Shown in pieces: positions 49,593-61,500 of a stretch of 64,000 bases of DNA; positions within the stretch are counted from its first letter, which is position 1, and every line of letters begins with the position of its first letter. A program made the translations under genes and the position numbers. The DNA comes from Gordionus sp. m RMFG-2023 (Eukaryota > Nematomorpha > Gordioida > Chordodea > Parachordodidae). Location of the stretch: positions 39,636,569-39,700,568 of the forward strand of contig NC_088776.1 in the NCBI RefSeq assembly GCF_954871325.1, given 5' to 3'. The notes under the pieces were generated by a model, which searched no databases, had not been told where the DNA came from, and saw only the letters and a program-made list of their open reading frames with translations.

Positions 49593-52500
49593 TCACACTT
49601 GATTATTTGATTCCACGGGGTCCATTCTCCTTGCATTATCTCCATTCTCCTCAATATCTTGCAGTTCTTGAACTTTCTCGCTTTCCTGCCTCTCGAGATC
49701 CAAAGCAGCCCCATCGTCGTTTATATCTTCCCCCCTTTCCTCATTATGATTTTGATCATCATCCAAGCCTGGTAAAAGATAGTGCTTTAACAGTGGATGG
49801 CCTTCGGTGTTAAAAACCCATTTGTCTAAGGGTAAATAGGTGTCGGGACAAAATATAAGGTAGAGATATTTCAAGGCCTCCGCCATAAAATAAGATTGCT
49901 GAACGTCATCGTGGTCGGAACGAGTAGAGTATACGTTACGCACTCCTGAATAACCGACCCCAATTTTAGTGTGTTCTTCCAAAGCCTTTATTTATGCGAG
50001 TTAATAAATATTATGGGAAAAATAAAAATAAATAAAAGGAATGAAGTATAAATAAAAAACAAAATGGATAGAATCGATTAATAGAAACGACACTTATGTA
50101 TGTTATATTTTATAAATTTATTTAACATTATTTGAATAACATATATGTCTACAATATCATAGGCGTAGCCAGGATTTTCCTAAGGGGGGGGGGAATTCAA
50201 AAATTATTTTCGACCCGCTTTTTCCCGAGCTTCGGCCGGCTTACCTTAGTCTATATATAGTCATAAAATATTTCTACAAGATAGGAGATTAATTTTAATA
50301 AAAAAAATAAGCCTGGAACAAATATGAAAAATATTTTTATTAGTTTATATAAAATATAATAAATTACTTGTATATACATTAATATAAAAGCATGGTAATA
50401 ATTTATTCCAAACAAGTATAAGAAGTTTATTTATAAAAAGTATGTAGACATATAGTTGATATTCCTCTATTATATAGAATTAGTTACAAAATACTAGGCA
50501 AAATTCCACTTTTACAGGCATATTTTACAGTTAATATTTTAACAAATTTTACTAATCAAACTCTTGATAATAAATATAGCAACAATTTGCATTCAATATT
50601 TAACGCCATCTATTTATTTTAAATAAAAAATTAATCTTTATATTATTCATTCCACAATGTCTTTAAAAGATATTTTCTGATGTCCTTATCAATATTTTAT
50701 AGTTTTCTGTAAAATATATAATTCGCTATATTGGTAAAAATTACTTCATTGTCATGATAATTGATAAAATTAGATATACTGTAAATCTAAGACATATAAT
50801 ATTCCACTGTTTGTATTGTGCTTTAATTTTTTTATTTAATTTATGATTTAATTTTATAAATAGTTTTATAATTATAATTTACTTTTATTAAGATAAATAT
50901 ATTAAAATTACTCACTTTATAAAAAATATTTGATATATTATATTATTTAGTAATTTTATGGATCTTTTATTAATAATTATAATACATTTCACTTTTGTCT
51001 TAAGACTTATCTTTGACTTATATTCCATTTCTTAAAAAACATTCTTGGTTCACTTTTTATATATATAAATGTTTTTTTCTAAAAATGTATAAATTATGAT
51101 GAATAGTTTTATAAAAAAATATCAACTTTTATATTCTTTCTTTCAAATTATTGTTTAAGATATATGCATACATTTTTGAGGGTCAGGGAGTGGGGGGAGA
51201 ACTAAGGGAGATATTTTTTATTAGCTGAAATGATATTCACAAAAAGTGATAAATTTCTGAAGGGGGTGGGGATTTCCCCTTGCCCCCCCCCCTGGCTACG
51301 CCTATGTACAATATTATAACGTATATTATTAAGGTCAATCTAATTGAATACTTATAGAAGTTAAATATAATCATTATAAAATAATATATATATACGAAAG
51401 AATTACAAATAAAAATAAGTATTATTTTGAAAACTATTCTAGAAATAAAATTGACGATAAAATAAAAAATGCGGTCTTCGGTCAAATTAAATGTTAAATA
51501 GAATTGTATATTTTTTTTGTTTAAAATAAATTAAATATTTTTTAAAAAATTATGGGTGATATTTCAAAAATTACATTAAATCAATTCCAAAAAGAAGAAT
51601 GTTCTTTGACGATTATGTAGATTTTATTAAATATATTTCTAATGTAAAGAATATTCCTCAAACTGACGCAACTTTGATAAAATTATACATAGCATATGGA
51701 GGAATAAATATAATAATTGATATAAAAAATTTCCAAGAAAAATTGATGATGTGGTATGGGCAGATATATATAAAATTGCAAAACAACATTTTAAAGACGA
51801 AAGAACTGTTATGGCATCAAGAATTGATTTCATTAGATTAAGTCGCGGACCAACAGAATTCGTATTGAGTTATTTAAAAAATATAAAGGAACTTGCCCAA
51901 AGATGCGAATTTGAAGATAATATAGAACTAAAATTCGTAATGCCTGGACTAAAGATGTCACAACTAGATAAAGAACCACGTTTAAGATACCCAGATACTA
52001 GAAACGAAGACCAACCATTAAGCTTAAACAAAGTTATAGAAATGGCTTTAGCAATGGAAAGGGCCGACTTAGAAATAAATAATACTACTAAAATGGTTTA
52101 AAAAATTAAAGAGACGCATAATGATAATAATAAACGATCAAATCAAAATGATAATAATAGTCGACACTATAGTGATAATGGGTACTATCAAAATGATAAT
52201 AAAACATACGTAAAAAGAGAACCAGTTCAAGGCTAAATAATAATACAAGAAAACCGTGCTATTTATGTAATCGTTTTCATGTTATTCGGAATTGTCCAGC
52301 ATACGAAAAAACGTGCAGCAAATGTAAGAATTTAAACCACTTTGCAGTGTGTTGTAAAATGGGAGGAAAAGTTTACTGTAGAAATTACAATAGTAACGAC
52401 GAATATTCAGATTTCTCAATAAGAAAAGTCTAAAAATTATGGACAGCGCCCAAAAATTACGGTATTCAACCACGAAATTAATATGATACAGGATCAGCAG

Positions 52501-55500
52501 TAACCATCATTAATGCAACAATATGGAATAAAATTGGGAGGCCAAAACTTAGAATGGCTAAAGCTCTAACTACATATGGAAACAATACAATAAAAATTAC
52601 GGGAGAAGCTTATGTAAAAGTTTAATTAGATGATAAAAAATGGCTTCCTTTATTAGTTACAAAAACAAATGATGCAGCGCTATTTGGATTTCCATGGACT
52701 ATAGAAGTTGATCTATCGTTAAGGTAAAAGTCAATAATGGTAACATGAATATTGAAAACTTATATAAAGAATTTGCTGTGTTTGATAATAAATTAGAAAT
52801 AATAGAAAATGTCGAACTAGTAAAACTACAATTGGAAGAAAATACAAAACCAATTGCACTACCAGCAAAGAGTATCGTTATATTTAAAAGTATAAATTTA
52901 AAATGAACTGAAACGTTTGAAAATAGATCCATCAACAAGAGTAACCTGGAGTACTCCAATGGTAGTGGTACGTAACACATCAGGTGAACTACGATTATGT
53001 GGTGATTTCAAAGTAACATTGAATAAATTTTTACTAAAAACGTTTGAAGAATTAATAGCAAAGATCGCTTGGAAATAAGTATACAACACTAGATTTCAAA
53101 GACGCATATCTACAAATGAGTATTGAAGAAGAATCGAATGGCATCACCAAATAGATACTACCGCTATCTACGATTACCTTTTGGTATAGCTACAGCACCA
53201 ATAATATTTCAACGATATATGGACGATTTACTGGCTGACTGTAAAGATACAGCAGTTTATTTAAATGATGAATGATACAGAACATATAGAGAATATAAAA
53301 CAAGTCCTCAAAAAATTACAAAAGGATTAAAAGTCAAAACAAGAAAAATAAATTTTATGAAAGAAAAAGTATCGTATAGGATACATAATAGATAAAATGG
53401 AATACACCCAGATAAAGAAATTAATAGCAATACAAAAATATCCAACTCCAAAAGATAGACATGACATAAAATCATTTTTAGGTATATTAAACTATCATAC
53501 ACGGTTCATGACTAACTTACATGAAATTATCGTCGAATTACATAATAAAAGTAGTAAAAATGTTAAATGGAATTGGACTAAAAAAGATGATACATTATTT
53601 GAAAGAGCAAAAGGAATAGTAACAGAACAAAATACTATACAGTTTTATAAACCGTACCTCGAGTTAATATTAGAAACAGATGCAACCAAGGATTTGGAGC
53701 TTTACTCCTACAAAAATATAATAACGGAAACGAATTTCCAATAGCGTACACCTCAAGAACCTTACAAGAAGATGAAAAGAATTATTCTACAAGAGACAAG
53801 CTAAAGCAATAATAAAAGGCGTAGAAAAATTTCATAACTATTTGTATGGACGCAAATTCATAATACGAACGGACCACAAACCTCTAATAAAGATATAATG
53901 CAATAACAGAGATTTAAGCTTATTAATAAATCAAGATTATTATGTTGGGCCCATAAATTAGGCGCTAATAATATAATTGAAGATGCTCATCGCGAAATCC
54001 AATAGAGAAAAATAATGACAGAATAAGAGGTGAAAATAAAACAGTGATGTATATAAGAAATCTTACTCATGACACATTAACTCTATCTAGAAAAAAACTT
54101 AGAGAATAAACCGCAAAAGATCCAATCTTAAGAAGAGTAGAAATATACAAAATCAAGCAGCAGAATTACAATTTTATAGAACAAAAATAGATGAAATAGA
54201 AAATGATAACGGTATTTTTTTTTTGGAATGGCATATTAATCATTACGTACTCACTTCAACGGGACATCCGGGTATTACATCAATGAAATCCATCACTATA
54301 TATAGTGGGAACAATTAGATAAAAATGTTGAAAAACTAGTTAACAGTTGTATAGGATGTCAAAAACAACAGAGATATACCAGGTGTTGCAGTATACCCGT
54401 GGAATCCACCATCGCAACCCTGGAAAAGGGAAGGAAAGATAAAAAATCAACAAGCTAAATTGTCTTATAAAGTAGAATAAAAAAAAAATCATACGAAAAC
54501 ACGCCTACCTACTACGAACAAGGGAGGAACTAGTTGAACTCGAACCAATAATAATAGATGACAATATAAAGTTAGGAGAAGATAAAACAGTAGAAAAAAT
54601 TGAATAGCCAAGAAGGAATTCAAAACCGATATCCAACGAGGGTACGAAAACAAACAAAAAGATTAATAGACGAACTTGAACTTTATGAGAAATGAGATAT
54701 GCTATATTTTAAAAGGTTATTCAACATTATTTGAATTGTCATACAATATTATAGCGTATTATATTATTAAGGTCAATCTAATTGAATACTTATAGAAGTT
54801 AAATATAATCATTATAAAATAGTGTATATATATATATATAACGAAAGAATTACAAATAAATTAAGTATTGTTTTGACGAACTATTCTAGATATAAAAATG
54901 TAAATGAGTGAAATAAGAAAAGAATTTCATTACTCGCCAAAATAATTAAACTAAAAAATTTTTTCTTACAAAATAATTAGGATACCATAAAAAAAAATTA
55001 TCCTCACCAAAACAGCTTGCCAAGCATAGTCTCTATAAATTTCATCACCCGTAATTCTGTAGAGGTAAAAATATGATTCGAATGTTTCAGGCCTAAGTAT
55101 ATAATGCACTTCTTTGGAATTATCTGTCCGAGCTTCTAATTGGCGATCAGGATCGAAAAGAAATACTTCGGGGCATAAATGCAAGGCTAAATTTTTTGTA
55201 ATGTGAGAAAAATGAAAAAAATCAATAAGACGATAGTTATAAAGGTTTAGACTTACGACTATTTAGGTAGGCTTGATGACAAGTTTCAGTGATTTCGCGC
55301 GCCAAGGTTAAATATGCGTCACTGGTTGTTTGGTTGTGTTCGTATTGACTAGTTAAAGCTAAGAGACCGCCTTAAATGTGGTAAATTTCAAAATAATTAT
55401 TTAACGAAAGTGTTTTACAAAATAAAGCCCATAAATAGGTATAAATTTATAAATATGGAGCACTATGATTATGACGATAAAGCTATAATAAAATTTGAAA

Positions 55501-58500
55501 AACATATGCTGCAATGAGTTGATAAAAAAATATGCGATACGATTATAAAAATAATAGTGAATTCGATTTTCTTAAATATCATATAAAATAATTATCTCTA
55601 TTTTAGTTTTATCTTAAATTAGTTTTTAAAACTTAGTCAGCTGTAATAACGCAACTTTTGAAGTTAATGCGTTTACTATAAATGCGGTCTTATATTTAAA
55701 TTTTTTATAAACAAAATCGGCGATTTCGTAACAAGATTTTTTGTTCAAAAAAAGAAGAAACAAATAAGCCAAAAGAGACCTAGTCTTCCAAGTACTAAAT
55801 TATAACGCAAGCATTTTTAAAAAAATTAGCCTAATTAACAACTATTCCCATAATGACAAGATGTATTAATTTATATAATTTTAAAAAAAACAGACGATGA
55901 TTATGCGTGTGTTTAATAACTGATCATTGTAGATTATATTCTATCCACGACAAGGGTTGCCAGATATTCTTCACTTGAAAACGTGAGTTTTTCTTTTATA
56001 ATAATTAATGAGGAACTTCGCCACCCATACCCCACCAATTTGCGGGCCTTCGGCCCGCTTTTGTCCGGCCTTCGGCCGGGGTAATTGATGTAGCATACTC
56101 ATCTGTTAATATGTTATATTTAATATAACAAGATTTTAAAGACAATAAAAATTCTTTATTGTAATAAGAATTATGATATAAAATTTTCTCATGTTTAAAA
56201 ATATAGCATAATATTAATTATTATATTTTATGGATGATTTTAAAAGAGGCAATAAAGATATCCCATCGGCACTGTGGAGATAGGCTGAAAACTATTTGCA
56301 TAAATAGTTATATTTTGTTTAACCATAAGTTCAGCTTCCAATGATGACGTTCTTTTCGCCAAGCAGTAGTCATTAGACTGAATATTCTCGGAATAGAAAA
56401 TATAAAATTGCATATTTTTTCTATCAATGGTGAGTTTTTATTAGAAAGAAAATCCATCTATTTTTCTTGGGTATTCATCTGATTGTTTTTTGATAATTTT
56501 TCTTCATAATAGGAATAAAATTGTGAATATTCCTCAAAGAGAATTTCTGTATCTATGTTTGGTATTTTATAATTACTAATAATTTTTTGTAATTGTTCAA
56601 ATTCTGGACATTATTTTAATGTCATAGGGCTAATATTTCCATATATTATCTATAATGTCATAACGTTTTTCTACATATTCTATAATATTTTTTATAAATA
56701 TCTTTGATTCATTTTTGAAATTTATTACCTTTTCTACATCATTATTATGTTGTAAAATATTTTTAGAAATGCTCCCATAAAAATTTTGTTGAATTTTTAA
56801 ATTTAATCAATTCTTTAGTTTTAGGATAAGATCATGTATATATATTGCTAATACATCTTCAGATTGCAATTGTAAATTTATATAATTGACTAAAGTGCCA
56901 ACGTTAAGGACAACACCTAAATATGCCTCTGCAAAATCATCTCCAAAAATTATTTTCAAAATTGGTGGGGTTGCTGATAATGATAAAAAATATTCTTTAA
57001 GGGGTTGAAAATACTTAAGCATCTGCTTAATCGCTGGGATTAATGTAAGCCAGCGTGTTGGAACATGGCGAAGTGATTATGACCAATCTAAATTGCACTA
57101 TTCTACCAATTCTTTTAAAATTGTAACTCTTTTTGTCGAGTTGCGAAATTCATTATAGCATTTAATTACTATATTCTCAATATCATATTTAAGAAAAATT
57201 ATGGCCTTTTTAAACAAATTGTGAAGAATGTGGCATATACAACCCATTGGTATAACATTATTACTATGGCTTTTCAATTCTGTCCAAATACTTTAATTTT
57301 TCCAAGGTTTACAGATGCGTTATCTGCACAATAGGCCGTTACATTAGCAATATCAAGTTCAGCGAATTTTAAATTTTGTAGCAAGCATCTAGATATGTCT
57401 TTAGGGGTTTCACTGTCAGACGAAAAAATTTTAAGTAATTAAATATTTATTCCATTCTTTTTGTTGAAGTATCTAAGTAATAAGGGAAATGTTTTTATAT
57501 TACCTTTATTCTATGCATCCGTTAGTATTGAAAACGGATGATTGTTTTTTAGATCTTTTATAATATTTGCCCTTAATTTATTTCATTTAAAATTTTATGA
57601 GTTTTAATATAAGATTTATAAAATCCATAAAAGAAATGTATAGTAATTTAATTCATATTATAATTATACTTGATAAACTTTTTAAAATTGAATTTCTGTT
57701 GTGGGTAATTGATCAATGAATAGGATTGGTTAGTTGGACTATTAACAAATACTACAATTTTTTTAAATATTTTAAAATTTTATATTTGTTTTTAAAAATA
57801 TTTTAAAAAAATATAAAAATATTTTGAAAAAATTTAAAAACGTGAGAAAAAGTGTTAGACTAAGTGTGATTATTTTAATTTACTCAAAAAAACGTGAGAA
57901 AATCGTGAAGTGTGAGAAAACGTGGGTAAGTAAAAAATTAGGTATGAAATTATGCGAATCATGGCTAAATCGTGACATCTGGCAACCCTGTCCACGACCA
58001 TTAATAGTGCTTTATTTTAAATATGTTTATTTAAACTATAAGCTATTGACTTTTATTTTCGCCTAATATTTTGATCTTTCGAAGAGGACACCTTAGTCAT
58101 AAGTGGTAAGATAAAAGAGATAATAACCCTTGAAGGTTACAAAGTAGGCTCGATATATATATATATACTTATATTTTAAAAAATCATTATATTCAACCGA
58201 AGAAACAAGCCAAGTGATCCATTTTGTGTTCAATTTTACCATCTCTGATTTGAGCTAGGTAAGTTAAATTGGAGACCGATTTTTGTACTAAAAGTTTTTG
58301 TACGCCCTTTAAAAATCAAATTAAATAATCTATATTCTATAATACACCAAAAGTAAATGAGTTAATGTGCTGTATTGGAGAGGTAAAGTTAGGAGATACT
58401 TTATTGCTATTTTTTATTGATATATATTATTTTGCTCAGGTTTTTTTCCCTTTAAAATTGCTCAAAATTAAAATAACTTATTATTAAGCAGCCTTAAAAG

Positions 58501-61500
58501 CAAAAATTTAGAAAAAACGAGAAAATAAATAAAAAAACTAATAACAAACCAAATACTTAAAACAAACCAAAAATGGGCGTCCTAGTTCAAAAGCTATCTA
58601 GCTTAGGCTAAACAGCAATTAAGTGTAAAAATTAGGTCGAACTAGATCTTAAAGCTCAAAATTTTTTGAATTTCAGATATATTTTTTTAAAATCTAAGAC
58701 AATTTTTTGAGCGATTCATTTTTAATATGAGCGTTTCAGTTTTATACCTTACTAATTAGTATTTTTTCGGGTTAAGAATTTATCTGAGCATTTAAAGATT
58801 TTTTTCTCCAAACAATTAAGTATTTTCAGGGCTTTTCATATGAGTAATTAATACATAATTTTATAATCATTCATGATGAATCCAATAAACAATGAAGCAA
58901 AATTGAATTTAAGTATAATAATTGAAATCTACTATTTTCATGTAAATATTAGAAGGCCATTTCAATATGTTAACAACTGTACATATATATTCTTAAGTAG
59001 ACTGAATATTGAACAATGTTTGAAACTAAAACCCGGAAAAATCTAAAAACTTGAAGCCATTTCTTAAAATTTATAAAAACCGAAACCCATTTTAAAATGT
59101 TAACAAAGTACAACTAATTTATATATTGTTATATATTATCTGTTTAATATTGTTTTGCCCCTATAAGTTAAGCATATTGGAAAATTTATATATTAACTTT
59201 CTTTTTGTTAAATAATAATATCTATTAAATTGGTTTAGTATAATTTATTTTATTCAAATAAAATTCAAATGTTTTTTATATACAATTAACTTTTACCAGA
59301 ATATATATACTGATAAATTATGATAATCAATTTTTTATTAATACTTAAATAAATATATTTAATTCTTGTCTACTACTATCTAAAAATCCCTACATAGTGG
59401 GGGATAGGGGCGCCAGTTTATTGCATGCTGGTGTGGAAGGAGTCAGTTGGATAGTGCTAAAAGTGCAGTGGATTATTTGTTAGTAAGGAGATGTGATAGG
59501 AGCATATTAAAAAATGTGAAAGTGATACCGGGAGAAGAATGTTATAAACAGCACCAACTAGTTACAGGAGATCTCACTTTTAAAGGTGCCAGTATCACTA
59601 AGGAGTACTAGACGTCAATTCAATACGACATCGGTGATGAGAGGCGGAAGTGGCACAAGCATCAGGGTAAATGACAAGTGGGAGGCCTTGAAGAAAGCCA
59701 GGGTGAGGACAACTGAGGAGGTATGTGGATGGACAAAAGTGTCACCTAGACATAAAGAGACATGGTGGTGGAATCCGGGGATAGCGAAAGCTGTGGACGA
59801 GAAACGGAGATGCTTCAAAGTATGGTATAATAGTAAAGAAAATAGTGAAAACGATATTTACAATGAAATGCTAAAAAAGTAATAGCGAAAGCGGAAGAAG
59901 AAAAGGCAGGAAATTGCTAAAGAAATGGAATGCGCGTAAGGAATGAAAAATGTGGTCCGAATGGCAAAGCAGATGGCAAAAAAGAGGCAGGAGTGGTAGG
60001 TGTTAAATGTTTGAAAAATATGGAAGGAAAAATGGTGATTGGTATTAAGAACACCTGGAAGGTCTATATGGAAGGACTTTGGAACGAAGAAAATGAATGA
60101 GATAATGATGTTAGTTGTGCAAAAGGTAGAAGGTCAAGGGTGTAAATTTGGCAAGGACGAAATAAAGAGAGCAGTGAAAAAGATTTAAAAAAGGAAGACA
60201 GTGGGTTTAACGAGGGTGGTATCAGAGATGTTTAAAGGTTCTGATGAAGGGATTGAATGGTTAATGAATTTAGCCAATCAAATTTTCACAGAAGGAACTA
60301 TTCCCGACAACTGGCGAAGAAGTATAATATCCCAGTATACAAGGGTAAAGGTGATCCTTTAGTTGCGGGTCTTACAGAGCTATTAAACTCTTGGAACATG
60401 TAATGAAAGTATTTGAGATGGTGTTAGAGAAGCGGATAAGGGAAAAAATTAAAATTGATGAAATGAAGTTTGGTTTTGCATCGGAGAAAGACACGACAAA
60501 TGCAATTTTTGTGGTGAGACAAATACAGGAGAAGTATCTTGTGAAGGAAAATAAACTGTATTATGCATTTGTTGATTTGGAAAAAGCTTATGACAGGGTG
60601 CCGCGTGAGGTTACTAGATGGGCCTTGAGAAATTCAGGTGGAAGAATGGTTGATTATAGAAGTGATAGAAATGTATGTGCGAGCACAAACTGCGGTACGG
60701 ATGGATGATGGAGATAGTGAAAGCTTTGAAGTGAAAATAGGACTTCATTAAGAATCCATGCTGAGTCCATTATTATTTATCTTAGTAATGGATGTGGTAG
60801 CTAGAGAAATGTGTGAAGGACTTCTTTGGGAGTTATTATATGCAAATGACCTAGTATTAATGGCAAGCAGTGAGGAAGAATTGAGGGATAAAATAAGTAG
60901 ATGGAAGATGGCTATGGAAGCAAAGGGTTTGAAAATGAATGCAGCAAAGACAAAGGTGGTGATTGGTGGTAACCTGAAGATGGAGGAATCCCGCAACTGG
61001 CCTTGTGGTGTATATGGGAAAGGAATTGCTAGAAATTCAATCCAATACACCAGATGCCAGAAATGGGTGCATAATATATGTAGCGGGAAAAGGGAAGTAT
61101 GATGTTAGCAAGAATGACCTTTATTTGTAGAACGTGCATTAAAGGGGTACATAATAATAATGATAACGTAGTAAATGGCATTCTGGATATTGGCAATGGG
61201 TTCTAGGAAAGCGGATTGTTATTTGAGTGATATGCTAAATGCAGATGGTGGTGTAGATTCAGCGATTGTTGCAAGGGTCAGACACGCATGGAAGAAGTTT
61301 AGAAAGATGTCGTCTAATCTAACAAATAAAAACGTCTCTCTGAAGTTAAAGGGAAAAGTTTATGTAAGCTGTGTGAGGAGTTGTTTAGTTTATGGTGGCT
61401 AAACATGGGCAATGAAAGCGATGCACAAAGCTAAATTAGAAAGAATAGAGATGAGTATAGATGGATGTATGAGGTATCTCTGAGAGAGAGAAAAACTAGT

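Larger units (their letters stand above)
50101..51450 (+). repeat. 5' LTR of the Ty3/gypsy fossil, split by a DNA transposon
   Basis: The LTR sequence at 50101-50157 continues at 51307-51450 after the nested element. It matches the 3' LTR throughout (AAGGTCAATCTAATTGAATA, ACTTATAGAAGTTAAATATA). Confidence 0.85.
50101..54897 (+). mobile_element. Ty3/gypsy-type LTR retroelement, broken fossil
   Basis: Old LTR element in the last intron of the mannosidase gene, antisense to it. Short LTRs of about 198 bp (50101-51450 including a nested insertion, and 54700-54897) are flanked by the 5-bp repeat ATGTA. Parts in order: gag-like region about 51550-52100, zinc knuckle about 52255-52350, protease about 52480-52570, reverse transcriptase about 52870-53420, RNase H about 53660-53900, and an integrase remnant about 54230-54420. 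The RT-before-integrase order and RT motifs indicate Ty3/gypsy. The LTRs differ by roughly 10%, so it is not young. It is broken in roughly ten or more places and is not functional. Confidence 0.88.
55952..57990 (-). mobile_element. hAT-4 element, decayed, in a mannosidase intron
   Basis: The left end is AAGGGTTGCCAGATATTC and the inverse of the right end is CAGGGTTGCCAGATGTC. A perfect 8-bp duplication TCCACGAC lies at 55944-55951 and 57991-57998. At 2039 bp it is short for an autonomous hAT. It lies between mannosidase exons at 58198-58306 and 55257-55370, in the same orientation as the gene. Two GC hairpins sit 90-130 bp inside the left end. Confidence 0.93.
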
